DNA of 64,000 nucleotides, taken from assembly GCA_001917175.1 (NCBI GenBank), contig MNTV01000019.1, positions 1-64,000 on the forward strand, written 5' to 3'. Numbering within the stretch: the first letter of the stretch is position 1; each line of letters opens with the position of its first letter. The translations under genes were made by a program, and so were the position numbers. Under the pieces are notes generated by a model. The model made no database searches and had not been told where the DNA came from. It saw only the letters and a list, made by a program, of their open reading frames with translations. The DNA comes from Azospirillum sp. 51_20 (GTDB lineage Bacteria; Pseudomonadota; Alphaproteobacteria; RF32; CAG-239). Below, one piece after another: positions 54,097-62,632 of this stretch.

Positions 54097-54654
54097 ATGA
54101 AAGACGTTTATCGTGTCGTATGCAGCGAAAACCAAAAACTTTATCCCGGACAGGTTTTTGTAGACTTTATGCCGGCCGGACAAAGCCGGCAGGAAAACTG
54201 CCTTAACCACGATGCCATTTTGCAAATGCGGCGGACGATTAACCCGGGGGTTGACAGCGTGGAAAACGGACTGATCCTGACCGACTACGGGTTCGGCCGG
54301 CCGGAAATGGGTTATGAAGCGGCTTACGGTCCCGAACGGCGCAAACCCGGATATGACGCCGGAAAATACGAACCGGTTATTCTTGAGCGTTTTCGTCAAA
54401 TGCGCGAAGCCGGAAAAGAAAAAACGCTCGACGTCAGCATAAGCGAACTGGCCGCCCTTTACGGGTTTGAACAAACGGAAGACAACGGCTCTCCCAAAAG
54501 CGCACGGGAAGCGGCTTTAATCGAAGAAGCCCGGCGGCAAAAGGAAATTGCGCGCAAGAAAGCCGAACAAAGGGAATATGAGGCAAAAAAGCAATCCAAC
54601 CTGTCAACCGAACAGATTTTGAAATGGAAGTATTCCCGCTATTCCGGCGACTGA
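54097..54654 (+). CDS. Hypothetical protein
   Basis: A 185-residue charged protein with a beta-rich N-terminal half (YRVVCSENQKLYPGQVFVDF), then YGFGRPEMGYEAAYGPE, and a strongly helical basic C-terminus (residues 135-175: EEARRQKEIARKKAEQRE) that likely forms a coiled coil. No signal peptide or known family. It is a monocistronic unit between the SulP gene and the convergent gene at 54903. Confidence 0.7.
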   Translation: MKDVYRVVCSENQKLYPGQVFVDFMPAGQSRQENCLNHDAILQMRRTINPGVDSVENGLILTDYGFGRPEMGYEAAYGPERRKPGYDAGKYEPVILERFRQMREAGKEKTLDVSISELAALYGFEQTEDNGSPKSAREAALIEEARRQKEIARKKAEQREYEAKKQSNLSTEQILKWKYSRYSGD

Positions 54655-54710
54655 ACGGCATCGCCGCCCTTTCCCGTCCGCCTGCATGACGTCTTCGGCG
54701 TTTTTGCCGC

Positions 54711-54842
54711 ACAAACTTTCATCTGCTGAACAAACGGCATCAACGTGTTTTGAATCCTGAACGCCTATCATTGAAGTTCCGCAAGTCTGACGATTGGATC
54801 AGAATGTCCGCATTCGCCTGCCCGGAAGGATGTTCAAATCAT
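54711..54842 (-). repeat. Post-terminator dispersed repeat, copy D (diverged)
   Basis: On the minus strand it begins ATG directly after the T run of the terminator at 54843, then ATTTGAACATCC, GGGCAGGCGAATGCGGACATTC, CTTGCGGAACTTC, GGCGTTCAGG and ends GATGAAAGTTTG. The order of short matches to copies A-C is kept, but identity is lower. The ATG frame closes after two codons. Confidence 0.4.
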
Positions 54843-54880
54843 AAAAAAACGGCCGGACCCTTTACGGGTCGGACCGTTAA
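54843..54880 (-). terminator. Intrinsic terminator of the gene at 54903
   Basis: On the minus strand AACGGTCCGACCC and GGGTCCGGCCGTT pair, with internal mismatches, followed by seven T's that run straight into repeat copy D. Confidence 0.8.
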
Positions 54881-54902
54881 AATCAATAAACGAATTTTGC
54901 CT

Positions 54903-55265
54903 TTAATCATCACCCTTGATACAGCCGAACAGATCGGAGAACAAAGATATCGTGAAAAGCACCGCCACGAGAAGAAACATCAGCAGGCTGAACAAAAACT
55001 CAACGCTGAACAACGTTGCCGCCACTGTTCCCACATAAACGATCAGCGGCACCAATCTGAACAAGATTCCGTTCCTAAACATTTTTCCCAGACGCAACCG
55101 GTTTCTTCTGTCCACGAATTCTCGCTCGTCAATTTTTGACAGCCCGATTCCGTAAACGAAAAGCCACAGCAGATCGGCAATCTGAAGATAAATGATCTCA
55201 CTGACAAACAGGTGAACGGTGATGATGCCGACGATCAGAAACAAAGCAACGAAAAATTTTTTCAT
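54903..55265 (-). CDS. Small integral membrane protein
   Basis: A 120-residue protein with about four membrane helices (residues about 4-22, 24-44, 66-84 and 86-110) and a basic cytoplasmic loop (FVDRRNRLRLGKMFRNG). No family recognised. It ends shortly before a terminator and repeat copy D. Confidence 0.7.
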   Translation of the reverse strand: MKKFFVALFLIVGIITVHLFVSEIIYLQIADLLWLFVYGIGLSKIDEREFVDRRNRLRLGKMFRNGILFRLVPLIVYVGTVAATLFSVEFLFSLLMFLLVAVLFTISLFSDLFGCIKGDD

Positions 55266-55403
55266 ACATTTTTTATTTTTACGGTTAATAATTTACTGGT
55301 AATTGATTTGCGGAAAAAATTATATTTTATTTTCATTTTTTTGTCAAGTTTATAAAAAAGCGTCTGCTCCGAAAACCAAAAAGCGGACGCAAGACCAGAA
55401 CCC

Positions 55404-55438
55404 GAAAAAAAACGGAGAGGCAGTCCTCTCCGTTTTTT
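55404..55438 (-). terminator. Intrinsic terminator after the autotransporter gene
   Basis: AACGGAGAGG and CCTCTCCGTT pair around four bases with T runs on both sides. Confidence 0.9.
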
Positions 55439-55454
55439 GTCGTCCGAACAAACG

Positions 55455-57739
55455 TCAGAATTTATATTTGGCGTTTAACAGACCGGTATGGTCGGTATAA
55501 TCGTCACGGAACTGTCCTTCATAACGGAGCGACAATTCGACATTGTCGTTGACTTCCGCCGTCAGGCCGGCGCCGAGTTCAACACCGAAGCGGTCCAAAG
55601 CTTCGCCGTCGACGCGATATGCCGCGCCGTTGGCCAAAGTAACGACCGAACCGCCCGCATCATTAAACATATCATAAGTGAGGGCAACCCGGACTTCAGG
55701 ACGCAGGGTCATCTCGTTTTCAAGCGTAAATTCCCTGTCCGCTTTGGCGCCGATCACGCCGGTCAGGATGTCGGAATCGTTGGCAGAAACCCGCTGGTCA
55801 ACCGTATCCGTATAAGCGTCCTGACTGGTATGGACATAACGCAGTCCTGCTTCCGGAGTCAGGTTAAAGCCTTTGACCTGCATTTCATAACCGGTCATCG
55901 CCTGCAGACCGAGAGAAGTTGCGTCATAGTCGGCGTTAACATTGTAACCGGCCACGTTTTTGCTTTCCGAATAATCGGACCAGCCGTACGAAACAACGCC
56001 GTTGACAAACCATGCGGAAGGTTTGTATTCGCCGTACAAAATCGCCGTATGGGTATCAACGTCGGTCGAACGCATAAAGCCGTCAATGTCGGTGTTGGTA
56101 TAGGCATAACCGATACCCAGCTTGACCTGATCGTTCACGCGTTTTTCCAAACCCATGGCAACCCCGGCGGAATCGGCGTCAAAGCCTTTGGTTTTTGCCG
56201 TATCGTCAAGCTCGGAACGGTTGAACATTCCCTGAATCCACATGGCAACCCGTTCAAAAACGTTGTCGCCGGAAGAAACGCCTTCTGCTCCGGCTTCACC
56301 GGCAGCAGCAATCGCACCGCCGCTCAAACGCGTGGAAACGGCACCGAACACCTGGTTAACCGTCTGGCTTTCGCTTTGCGTAAAACCATCGGCGCAACTT
56401 CAGGCGCAAGAGCCGTCGCCGCATTCAAAGCGGTCTGGACGTCGGAAGCGTGAGCCGACTGGATCAGGCCACCGATACGTTCTGCCACCGCGTCAAAACG
56501 TGCGCTGCCGGTTTTGCTGCCGGCAACGGCGCTGATGGTATTGGCCTGGTTGACGTTTGCACCGGTCGAAGCGACAAAGTCGCCGGCTGTTTTTTTGCTG
56601 ATCGTATAAGAGCCGTTTTCGTTGGCCTTAATATTATACAAGGCGTTCTGGGCAATGTTGAATTCCTTGTCCAGCGAGCCCTCTTCCGTAATCAGATCAT
56701 ATTCGCCGCCCGCATATCCGTTGGCAAAGACAAGCGACAGGGTTGCCCCTTTGTTTACAACATCGTTGCTGATGGTCGTCGTGCCCGTCTTAACCGTCAA
56801 AACGGTGTCTTTGGCAAAAGTGGTGGTACCGTTGCCGGCAATACCGCCGTCAAGCGTAACGTCACCGGTAAAGTTCAGTTCGCCGGCATTATAGACGTCG
56901 TTTAACTTGCCGCCCGCCTTGTTGCCGGAAAAAACGGCGCCGCCCATATTCAGCTTGCCGTCATTATAAACGGCACCGCCGAGCCCCGTTGCTTCATTGT
57001 TTTCAAAAACGCTTACGCCGGCAATCGTCATTTCGGCGTTTTTGCCGCCGTAGTTTGCGTTATAAACGGCGCCGCCGTCGGTCGCCGCACGGTTTTCGGC
57101 AAAAGAGGCTCCTTCGCCGAGCCGCATGCTGCCACCCCAGTTGGCAACGGCACCGCCGGTTTTGCCGGCAGAGTTTCCGCTGAAGACGGCGTTTTTGCCG
57201 ATGGTAATTTCGGCTTTGTCACCGGCATTGAAATTCATGACCGCGCCGCCGTGGGAAGTTTCGCTTTTGTTTCCTTTGAATTCGGCATTGTCACCGATCG
57301 TCAGCACAGCTTCCCGGCCGTCGGTATCCTGATAAACGGCGCCGCCGCCGTAACCGATGGCCATATTGTTATGGAATTTGGCATTGTCGCCGATGGTGCT
57401 GGTTGCGCGCTGATTGTGATAAGCGCCGCCCTGCATGGCGGAAGTGTTGCCGATAAAAGACACGTTGTCGCCGATTACGGCCGCGCCGGACGCATCAACG
57501 GTCGAAACGGCACCGCCGACGGAACCGGCATTGCCGTTGAAAACGACGCCGTCGGCAACGGTCAGTTTTCCCGAATTGAGGATTGCGCCGCCCTGGAGTT
57601 CACTGTTGTCATTTGCCGACATTTCGGCATTGACAGCTTCTTCTTCCCCCGACGAAACGACCAGTCTTTCCGCGCGGGCATCGGAAACCGCAAAAGCTGC
57701 AGCAATCAACGCTGTTGTAAACAAAAGTCTGTTTTTCAT
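55455..57739 (-). pseudogene. Autotransporter (Pmp-type repeats), single frameshift between passenger and barrel
   Basis: The frame starting at 57739 encodes a signal peptide (MKNRLLFTTALIAAAFAVSDA) and a passenger made of G-G-A-V and F-x-x-N repeats typical of polymorphic outer-membrane/Pmp autotransporters (residues about 50-300), then the helical linker. It runs out of frame near residue 450, while a second frame continues smoothly as QSESQTVNQVFGAVSTRLSGG... into a C-terminal beta-barrel domain that ends at 55455 with the terminal Phe (LLNAKYKF). One base seems missing in a T4 run (minus strand; plus 56382-56385). Surface adhesin or similar is the expected role. Confidence 0.8.
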
Positions 57740-57907
57740 ATTTCAGTTCCTTAAAATTTGAGTCAAAAACGGATGATAAAAATATCCGGCCTGTCGTCGA
57801 AGATCCGTACCCCGACAAAACCGACCCGGCGCTTTCGCACCGTATCGGCAGCAATTCCGCCGGCATTTCAAAAAAGTCACAAAGCTTTGTTTTCTTTTGA
57901 TTTTCCT
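57740..57907. other. Upstream region of the autotransporter gene
   Basis: A mixed AT/GC leader with AGGAACTGAAAT as the likely ribosome site before the 57739 ATG. No clear promoter was found; the structured element at 57908 lies just upstream and may be part of the leader. Confidence 0.4.
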
Positions 57908-57974
57908 TTCTAACTTCCTGTTTTATCAATAGCAAAACAGTCACCTGATACGGGTGACTGGGAGTTAGAACCAA
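57908..57974. ncRNA. Candidate structured RNA with C4-antisense-like layout
   Basis: A 9-pair outer stem (CTAACTTCC 57910-57918 with GGGAGTTAG 57960-57968, one G-U type pair) encloses two hairpins: CTGTTTT/AAAACAG (57918-57940) and CAGTCACC/GGTGACTG (57938-57960); they share CAG and so compete. TGACTGGGAG (57955-57964) is a perfect complement of CTCCCAGTCA at 58026-58035, and TTAGAACC (57965-57972) of GGTTCTAA at 58086-58093. Phage P1-type C4 RNAs have this plan, two antisense stretches against two target segments near a ribosome site. The strand is unresolved; the layout also works on the minus strand. Confidence 0.4.
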
Positions 57975-58243
57975 TTGTAAGAATTGTGCAGCGTATTGAG
58001 CATATGCAAATGCCTTATTAACTGCCTCCCAGTCATAGACCAAAAGGCAGTTTTACACCTACTATCCGTAAGCAACTTACAAGAGGGTTCTAAACCTCGC
58101 ACCGGTTATCTGCCGGTGCAAAAACAGATTATTCTAATTTAAGCTTCAAGTCAAACATAATCACAAACAATGGTATATAAACTTTTCAGCTGGTTGTTTT
58201 TCAAACGAAAAACGGAAGAAAAAAGGAATACGGAAAATTTGAA

Positions 58244-58450
58244 GGACTGTGCGACGCTGTCGCTCTTTCTCACAAAACATCTAAATTCGCAATTGCCGCT
58301 TTGCGGCTTTGCTCATTACGGTGTTTTGTGCCCTTGCAGACGTTTTTTGCCGGAGCAGCGGCAAAAAACGCTTAGCGGGCCTCTCGGTTCAAGCCCTGTA
58401 TCCGCCACAAAAAAAAACGCCCTTACGGGCGTTTGGTGGCGGAGAGTACA
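58244..58450. repeat. 207-bp tandem repeat, unit 1
   Basis: Begins GGACTG-x-GCGACGCTGTCGCT and is followed by a second copy with about 97% identity (four or five differences). Inside: ACAAAACA facing TGTTTTGT, GCCGC-TTT-GCGGC, a 12-pair hairpin CGTTTTTTGCCG/CGGCAAAAAACG at 58341-58370, and a GGTTCAAGCCCTGTATCCGCCA end like a tRNA 3' end, then a CGCCC/GGGCG hairpin and an opposing tRNA-Ser 3' end GTGGCGGAGAGTACAGG. Confidence 0.8.
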
Positions 58451-58656
58451 GGACTGCGCGACGCTGTCGCTCCTTCTCACAAAACATCTAAATTCGCAAT
58501 TGCCGCTTTGCGGCTTTGCTCATTAAGGTGTTTTGTGCCCTTACAGACGTTTTTTGCCGGAGCAGCGGCAAAAAACGCTTAGCGGGCCTCTCGGTTCGAG
58601 CCCTGTATCCGCCACAAAAAAAACGCCCTTACGGGCGTTTGGTGGCGGAGAGTACA
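58451..58656. repeat. 206-bp tandem repeat, unit 2, adjoining tRNA-Ser
   Basis: Near-identical to unit 1 (one A fewer in the A run). Its right end overlaps the last bases of the real tRNA-Ser gene, so the repeat boundary equals the tRNA 3' end. GGTTCGAGCCCTGTATCCGCC in the unit faces GGCGGA...TACAGG-x-CTCGAACC of the tRNA, so the two can pair through the terminator hairpin between them. Confidence 0.8.
58612..58640 (-). terminator. Terminator of tRNA-Ser
   Basis: On the minus strand AAACGCCC and GGGCGTTT pair around four bases, followed by eight T's, two bases past the tRNA end. Confidence 0.85.
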
Positions 58657-58730
58657 GGACTCGAACCTGTGCACCGTTATTCACGGTGACGGATTAGCAA
58701 TCCGCTGCATTACCACTCTGCCAACTCTCC
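58643..58730 (-). tRNA. tRNA-Ser (GCT anticodon)
   Basis: Minus strand. The acceptor stem GGAGAGT pairs with ACTCTCC, followed by G and an encoded CCA. The anticodon loop has GCT in ATTGCTAAT (stem GGATT/AATCC), the long variable arm CACCGTGAATAACGGTG marks a class II tRNA, and the T-arm is ACAGG-TTCGAGT-CCTGT. Reads AGC/AGT serine codons. Confidence 0.95.
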
Positions 58731-58838
58731 ATTGACAAGTTACCGGGTATATTTAGCGTAAGTTTTTTGTTCAGTCAATCTTTTTTTGCAATTCTTTTAT
58801 ATTTCTTTGCAACAGCTTTGATTTTTGTCGAAAACAAT

Positions 58839-58866
58839 TTGACAACCACCCGATTTATGCTATTAT
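58839..58866 (+). promoter_or_regulatory. Sigma-70-like promoter of the PcfJ-like gene
   Basis: TTGACA and TATTAT are 16 bases apart, 60 bases before the ATG at 58926. This makes the upstream ATG at 58767 unlikely because it would lie before the promoter. Confidence 0.7.
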
Positions 58867-58925
58867 TTTGTCCAATTTTAATTTATTTCAGAAAACAGTT
58901 TTTTCGGGGAAAAATCGGGGAAAAA

Positions 58926-61424
58926 ATGGTTATCGCCAATTTCAGAGAATATACCGCTGTACTGCGCGACGTTTATTCACGCGACGCAATGGGCGAGATC
59001 GGCGCCTATTACCAGGCTCTGACCAACTCCGGCGAAGAACTGAAACAACAAAAGCTCAAGCTGCTGGAACAAATCGGCGCCCGCAAACGGGAAATCGACC
59101 GGCAGGCACAATTGATCCGCACGACAACCGACAAAAAAGCGGCCGGCCTGAGGCTGGCGCGGATCAAAAAGCAGAAACAGGATATGATCCGGGCACTCAA
59201 GGTTTTGCAGAACGGCGACCATTTCAACGTTTTAAGCGACGAAGCCAAAACCGGCGTATGCAGCGGTTTTCTGCTGCAAAAATATCTGACCCGGGAACTG
59301 TTGGAACACAATCCCCTTAATTTTGCCAAAGATGCAAACGGCAACCTGCTGGTTGACACCGAGCGGCTGAAACATTCCGCAATTTTTCAGGAAGCCGTTC
59401 ACCTGCGCGATTTTGTCGCCGCCTACATGGCAAAATACCCGGACAAGGTAAAAACGCCCGGACATTTCAAAACGCTTTTAAACAACGTTAAGGACTGGCG
59501 CGGCGTGCTTGATTATGCCGACGCGTTTTTCGCACGGCTGAACGACGACGCGCATTTGACAGACGACATGATAAAAGCCAGCCGGCAGGGAGTTGAAGTC
59601 ATACGCGTTTTCCCCGGCAAAAACGTCCAGCTGGTGCGTTTGCGTACGGTTGAAGCGCTGGACTACGAAACGGCCAGAATGGACCACTGCGTGGGAAAAG
59701 GCAGCTATGACGCCGCCGTTTTAAACGGCAAAACGGCAATTTATTCGCTGCGGGATTTAAGCGCGGAAAACGAATGGCTGCCGCACGCAACCATAGAGTG
59801 CAAGGACGGCGCAATCACTCAGGTCAAGGGATACAAAAACAAGGAAATCGACCCGCAGTATTATCCCGAAATCAGGGCAAGCGTTTTTGCCGTTTACGGC
59901 AGCGAAGACATTGCCGAACTGCACCGGCAGGGCAAAGTCCGCGACTTGCAAAACTGGGGATATGTCATTGACGTCCGCGGCATTGTCAGGGATTATTACA
60001 ACCTGAACGAAGAGATTGAACTGCAGGAAGCGGACATTTGGAAAGTGCCGCCCGAAAAAGCCGTTTTCATTTCCGCCCGGACGGTCAAAATCGGCCGCAT
60101 ATGGAACCGGCAAACGACGGAAAAATTGAAGCAATTCAGAAAAATAGACTCTTTTGACCTGTCGGAAATGACGGAAGGAATTGCCGAAGCAAGAAAATAC
60201 ATTGCCGAACAAAGTGCCGCCGGCAACCAAGAGGCGGCAAAAGCCCTGAACAATTCACGCTATGTCTTCAAACTCGGCTATGCCGCCCGTTGGACCGGCA
60301 AAAGGGAACTGTGTTTCCAAATAAAACCGGAACCGATGATCGACCTGCTCAACGTCACGGAACCGATAAAGGTCAGCAACATCAACTATACGCCGGAGCT
60401 GTCGGAACTGCTTTCTCCCGAACGGCTGTCGACGGCCACCCTCACCGTCAGCGGAAAAATCACCGGGGAAATGCTGGAAAAAATCGCCCGTTTTCGTTCA
60501 ATCGACAACCTTTTTTTCAAAGACGCGGATTTTTCTGCTCTCCGCAGCGCGGACTTAAGCAAAGTCAGAATGAGCGAAAGCAATGTTCCCGCAAACGACC
60601 TGGCATATATGGAAGAGGCCTGCATGGTGGCCGAAAACGCCGGCTATATAACGAACATTGCCAAATTCGCGGAGGGACGCATGATCCGTTTTTACAATTG
60701 TAAAAAACTTCCGGATCCGGCCGACATCCGTTTTCCCGCCAACGTCAGACATCTGGTAATCGACGCCGAAAACAAGCTGACGGACAAGGTTTCCGAGATT
60801 GATTTTGCAAAATATCAAAGTCTGGAAACGCTGCAGTTCAACAACTTCAACTTTGAAAACTGCAGCCGGATAACCCTGCCGGAAAGCCTTTCCTACCTCG
60901 GCTTCGGCAGCTGCACGCTCAAACCGTGCAAAACGTTTGACCTTGACGTTTGCCCCGGTTTGCAACAGGTTCGGCTGACTGCTTCCGATTTGAGCGGGAT
61001 TAAACGAATCGTATTTCCTTCGGCAATGGAAAAATGTTCCGTCAGCGGCTGCAGTTTCAGAACGGATTCCGTGCTTGATTACGGCCGCTGCAGCGGGCTG
61101 ACGGATCTTGAGCTTTCGGGATTAGGCGGCAACCAAATTTCCTGCAAAGAAATTTTGATACCGGAATCGCTTAAACAGCTGAGTATTGACTATGCCGTTT
61201 TTCCGCAGCTCGAAACGCTAGATCTCGGAAAGTGCCGGCAGCTGGAGAAAGTTTATTTCAATCATGTCAACTTTCCACGGTTAAAAAAGCTGGTTGTTCC
61301 CGAATGCGAGTTCAAGCAGGACAAATTCACCGCCGCGCCTTATACGGAAACAATTACCGTTGCGCCTCAGCAGGCGGTTCCGCCGCCTGCCGGATATCCC
61401 CGGACTGCCGGCGCGGAAAGATAG
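58926..61424 (+). CDS. PcfJ-like domain plus leucine-rich-repeat-like protein
   Basis: An 832-residue protein. The N-terminal third is helical/coiled coil. A PcfJ-type segment follows (about 250-320: RTVEALDYETARMDHCVGKGSYD, IYSLRDLSAENEWLPHATIE, ITQVKGYKNKEIDP), with the H-C-V-G and T-I-E-x-K motifs found in PcfJ domains. The C-terminal third (about 490-820) shows short leucine-rich-like units (LFFKDADFSALRSADLSKV; LETLQFNNFNFENCSRI; LEKVYFNHVNFPRLKKL). PcfJ is known from a conjugative plasmid but the domain's role is unclear. The promoter at 58839 supports the ATG used; GGGGAAAAA precedes it. DUF1566-like protein follows. Confidence 0.8.
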   Translation: MVIANFREYTAVLRDVYSRDAMGEIGAYYQALTNSGEELKQQKLKLLEQIGARKREIDRQAQLIRTTTDKKAAGLRLARIKKQKQDMIRALKVLQNGDHFNVLSDEAKTGVCSGFLLQKYLTRELLEHNPLNFAKDANGNLLVDTERLKHSAIFQEAVHLRDFVAAYMAKYPDKVKTPGHFKTLLNNVKDWRGVLDYADAFFARLNDDAHLTDDMIKASRQGVEVIRVFPGKNVQLVRLRTVEALDYETARMDHCVGKGSYDAAVLNGKTAIYSLRDLSAENEWLPHATIECKDGAITQVKGYKNKEIDPQYYPEIRASVFAVYGSEDIAELHRQGKVRDLQNWGYVIDVRGIVRDYYNLNEEIELQEADIWKVPPEKAVFISARTVKIGRIWNRQTTEKLKQFRKIDSFDLSEMTEGIAEARKYIAEQSAAGNQEAAKALNNSRYVFKLGYAARWTGKRELCFQIKPEPMIDLLNVTEPIKVSNINYTPELSELLSPERLSTATLTVSGKITGEMLEKIARFRSIDNLFFKDADFSALRSADLSKVRMSESNVPANDLAYMEEACMVAENAGYITNIAKFAEGRMIRFYNCKKLPDPADIRFPANVRHLVIDAENKLTDKVSEIDFAKYQSLETLQFNNFNFENCSRITLPESLSYLGFGSCTLKPCKTFDLDVCPGLQQVRLTASDLSGIKRIVFPSAMEKCSVSGCSFRTDSVLDYGRCSGLTDLELSGLGGNQISCKEILIPESLKQLSIDYAVFPQLETLDLGKCRQLEKVYFNHVNFPRLKKLVVPECEFKQDKFTAAPYTETITVAPQQAVPPPAGYPRTAGAER

Positions 61425-61463
61425 AAAATTTGCAACAATTATTTTAACTAAATCTCATAAATT

Positions 61464-62063
61464 ATGAACAATGAACTGGAAAACAAACTGAAAAGCCTGA
61501 CCGATCTGGCAAAAAATTTCGGTTTTGGCAAGGAAGAAGCCGTCAAACTGGCGAAGAACCTGATTTCCGAGTACAAAATCTCTTTTGCCGACCTTTATCC
61601 CGACATGTCGGCGCGTTTCGAAGAAGTCAAAGAGCTGTGCGGCAAGATACAAAAAACCGTAAACGGCCTCAACCAAAAAATCGAAACCCGCAGCGAAACC
61701 TCGGAGCCTAAAGGAGTACCGCTGCCGTTTGAAGTCATTTATGCCGGCGGCATCAGAAGCAAACAGACCATCTCCGGCCGCGTACCGATCGGGGTCGTCG
61801 TTTCGGGCAACAAGCTTTTATACTGGCAGGAATCCGGCGAGCCCATGAGCCGCAGCGATGCACGGAACTACATGAACCGTCTGCCGGAGGGATACAGGTG
61901 GCATCTGATGAACTACTGCGAAGCCTCGGGCATCAAAAACATCGTTTATAAAGTAAACGAAACTTTGCGGGCAATCGGCGGCGACGTCATCGGCAGCCGC
62001 AACTACATGCTCGACGGCGACGGCCAAAGCAGCGGCATCGTCCGTTACGTTGCCGAACTCTGA
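61464..62063 (+). CDS. Unknown protein, paralogue of the gene at 36287, DUF1566-like
   Basis: A 199-residue protein. The N-terminal helical domain (LAKNFGFGKEEAVKLAKNL, KISFADLYPDMSARF) and C-terminal domain (RVPIGVVVSGNKLLYWQES; MSRSDARNYMNRLPEGYRW, ETLRAIGGDVIGSRNYML) match both ends of the protein at 36287, without its long linker. The A-x-x-Y-x-x-x-L-P-x-x-x-x-W-H pattern is DUF1566/FISUMP-like; inference. It lies 39 bases after the PcfJ-like gene and may be co-transcribed. Confidence 0.72.
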   Translation: MNNELENKLKSLTDLAKNFGFGKEEAVKLAKNLISEYKISFADLYPDMSARFEEVKELCGKIQKTVNGLNQKIETRSETSEPKGVPLPFEVIYAGGIRSKQTISGRVPIGVVVSGNKLLYWQESGEPMSRSDARNYMNRLPEGYRWHLMNYCEASGIKNIVYKVNETLRAIGGDVIGSRNYMLDGDGQSSGIVRYVAEL

Positions 62064-62085
62064 CAGTCTGACGACATTTGTTTTG

Positions 62086-62124
62086 AAAAAAAACGCCGGC
62101 GGTTGATCCGCGGGCGTTTTTTTA
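62086..62124. terminator. Intrinsic terminator between convergent genes
   Basis: AAACGCC and GGCGTTT arms with an inner CGG/CCG pair, A and T runs on either side, between the genes ending at 62063 and 62135. Confidence 0.85.
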
Positions 62125-62134
62125 ATTACGAACT

Positions 62135-62458
62135 TTATTTTCTCAACGACAGGCTCAGCCAGACACCGCCCAAAAAGACGGGAAGCAGCCCCCAATAAGC
62201 GCAAACCGACGCACCGGTCAGACGCAGCAGAAAAAAAACGAAAACCGCCAGCCAGACGAACAAAAAGCAAAAGACCAGCGACAAACGACGGGCACAGGCT
62301 TTCTTTTCCGCCTCGTCGGCCCTGCCAGCGGCAACCTGCGGATGTTTCCGGCGCCACAACACTTCATATGCCAAAAAAGCCGACAACACAATTACGGCAG
62401 CCCAGACAAAAGCGCTTATCCGCAGCAAGGCATTCTGAAAAGAAATTAAGTTTTCCAT
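62135..62458 (-). CDS. Small membrane protein
   Basis: A 107-residue protein with three hydrophobic helices (FVWAAVIVLSAFLAYEVLW; LVFCFLFVWLAVFVFFLL; YWGLLPVFLGGVWLSL) and a charged loop between the first two. No family recognised. The shorter start is preferred because the upstream extension is basic, Cys-rich and not membrane-like, although the ribosome site is weak. Confidence 0.65.
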   Translation of the reverse strand: MENLISFQNALLRISAFVWAAVIVLSAFLAYEVLWRRKHPQVAAGRADEAEKKACARRLSLVFCFLFVWLAVFVFFLLRLTGASVCAYWGLLPVFLGGVWLSLSLRK

Positions 62459-62632
62459 ACCAAAACAAATTAAATGATAACGACAATAATACAATTTCAT
62501 CCGATTTATAACATATCGGATAAGCTGATGCAACTTTTTTGACTTTTCCCGTCCGGGAGGGAAAAGCATTTGTTTTTATCCGCCGATTGAATTATATTGA
62601 CTCTCAGTCAACAATCAATCGAGGAAAAAACG

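Noticed and set aside
57609..58043. Minus-strand frame beginning MVYDWEAVNKAF over the structured element
   Set aside because: Opens with TTG, has no ribosome site, and half of it overlaps the autotransporter gene in another frame. Could hide a short leader peptide, but the structure is the better explanation.
58170..58526. 119-codon open frame on the plus strand with an internal repeat of DCATLSL-type sequence
   Set aside because: It is translation of the tandem 207-bp DNA repeat; the peptide repeat mirrors the DNA repeat and no ribosome site or family supports it.
58244..58656. Possible CRISPR array
   Set aside because: Only two long units with no short spacers; a tandem duplication, not a CRISPR.
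62459..62569. Upstream extension of the small membrane protein gene
   Set aside because: Basic, Cys-rich sequence in an otherwise membrane protein and overlapping the promoter side; shorter start preferred.
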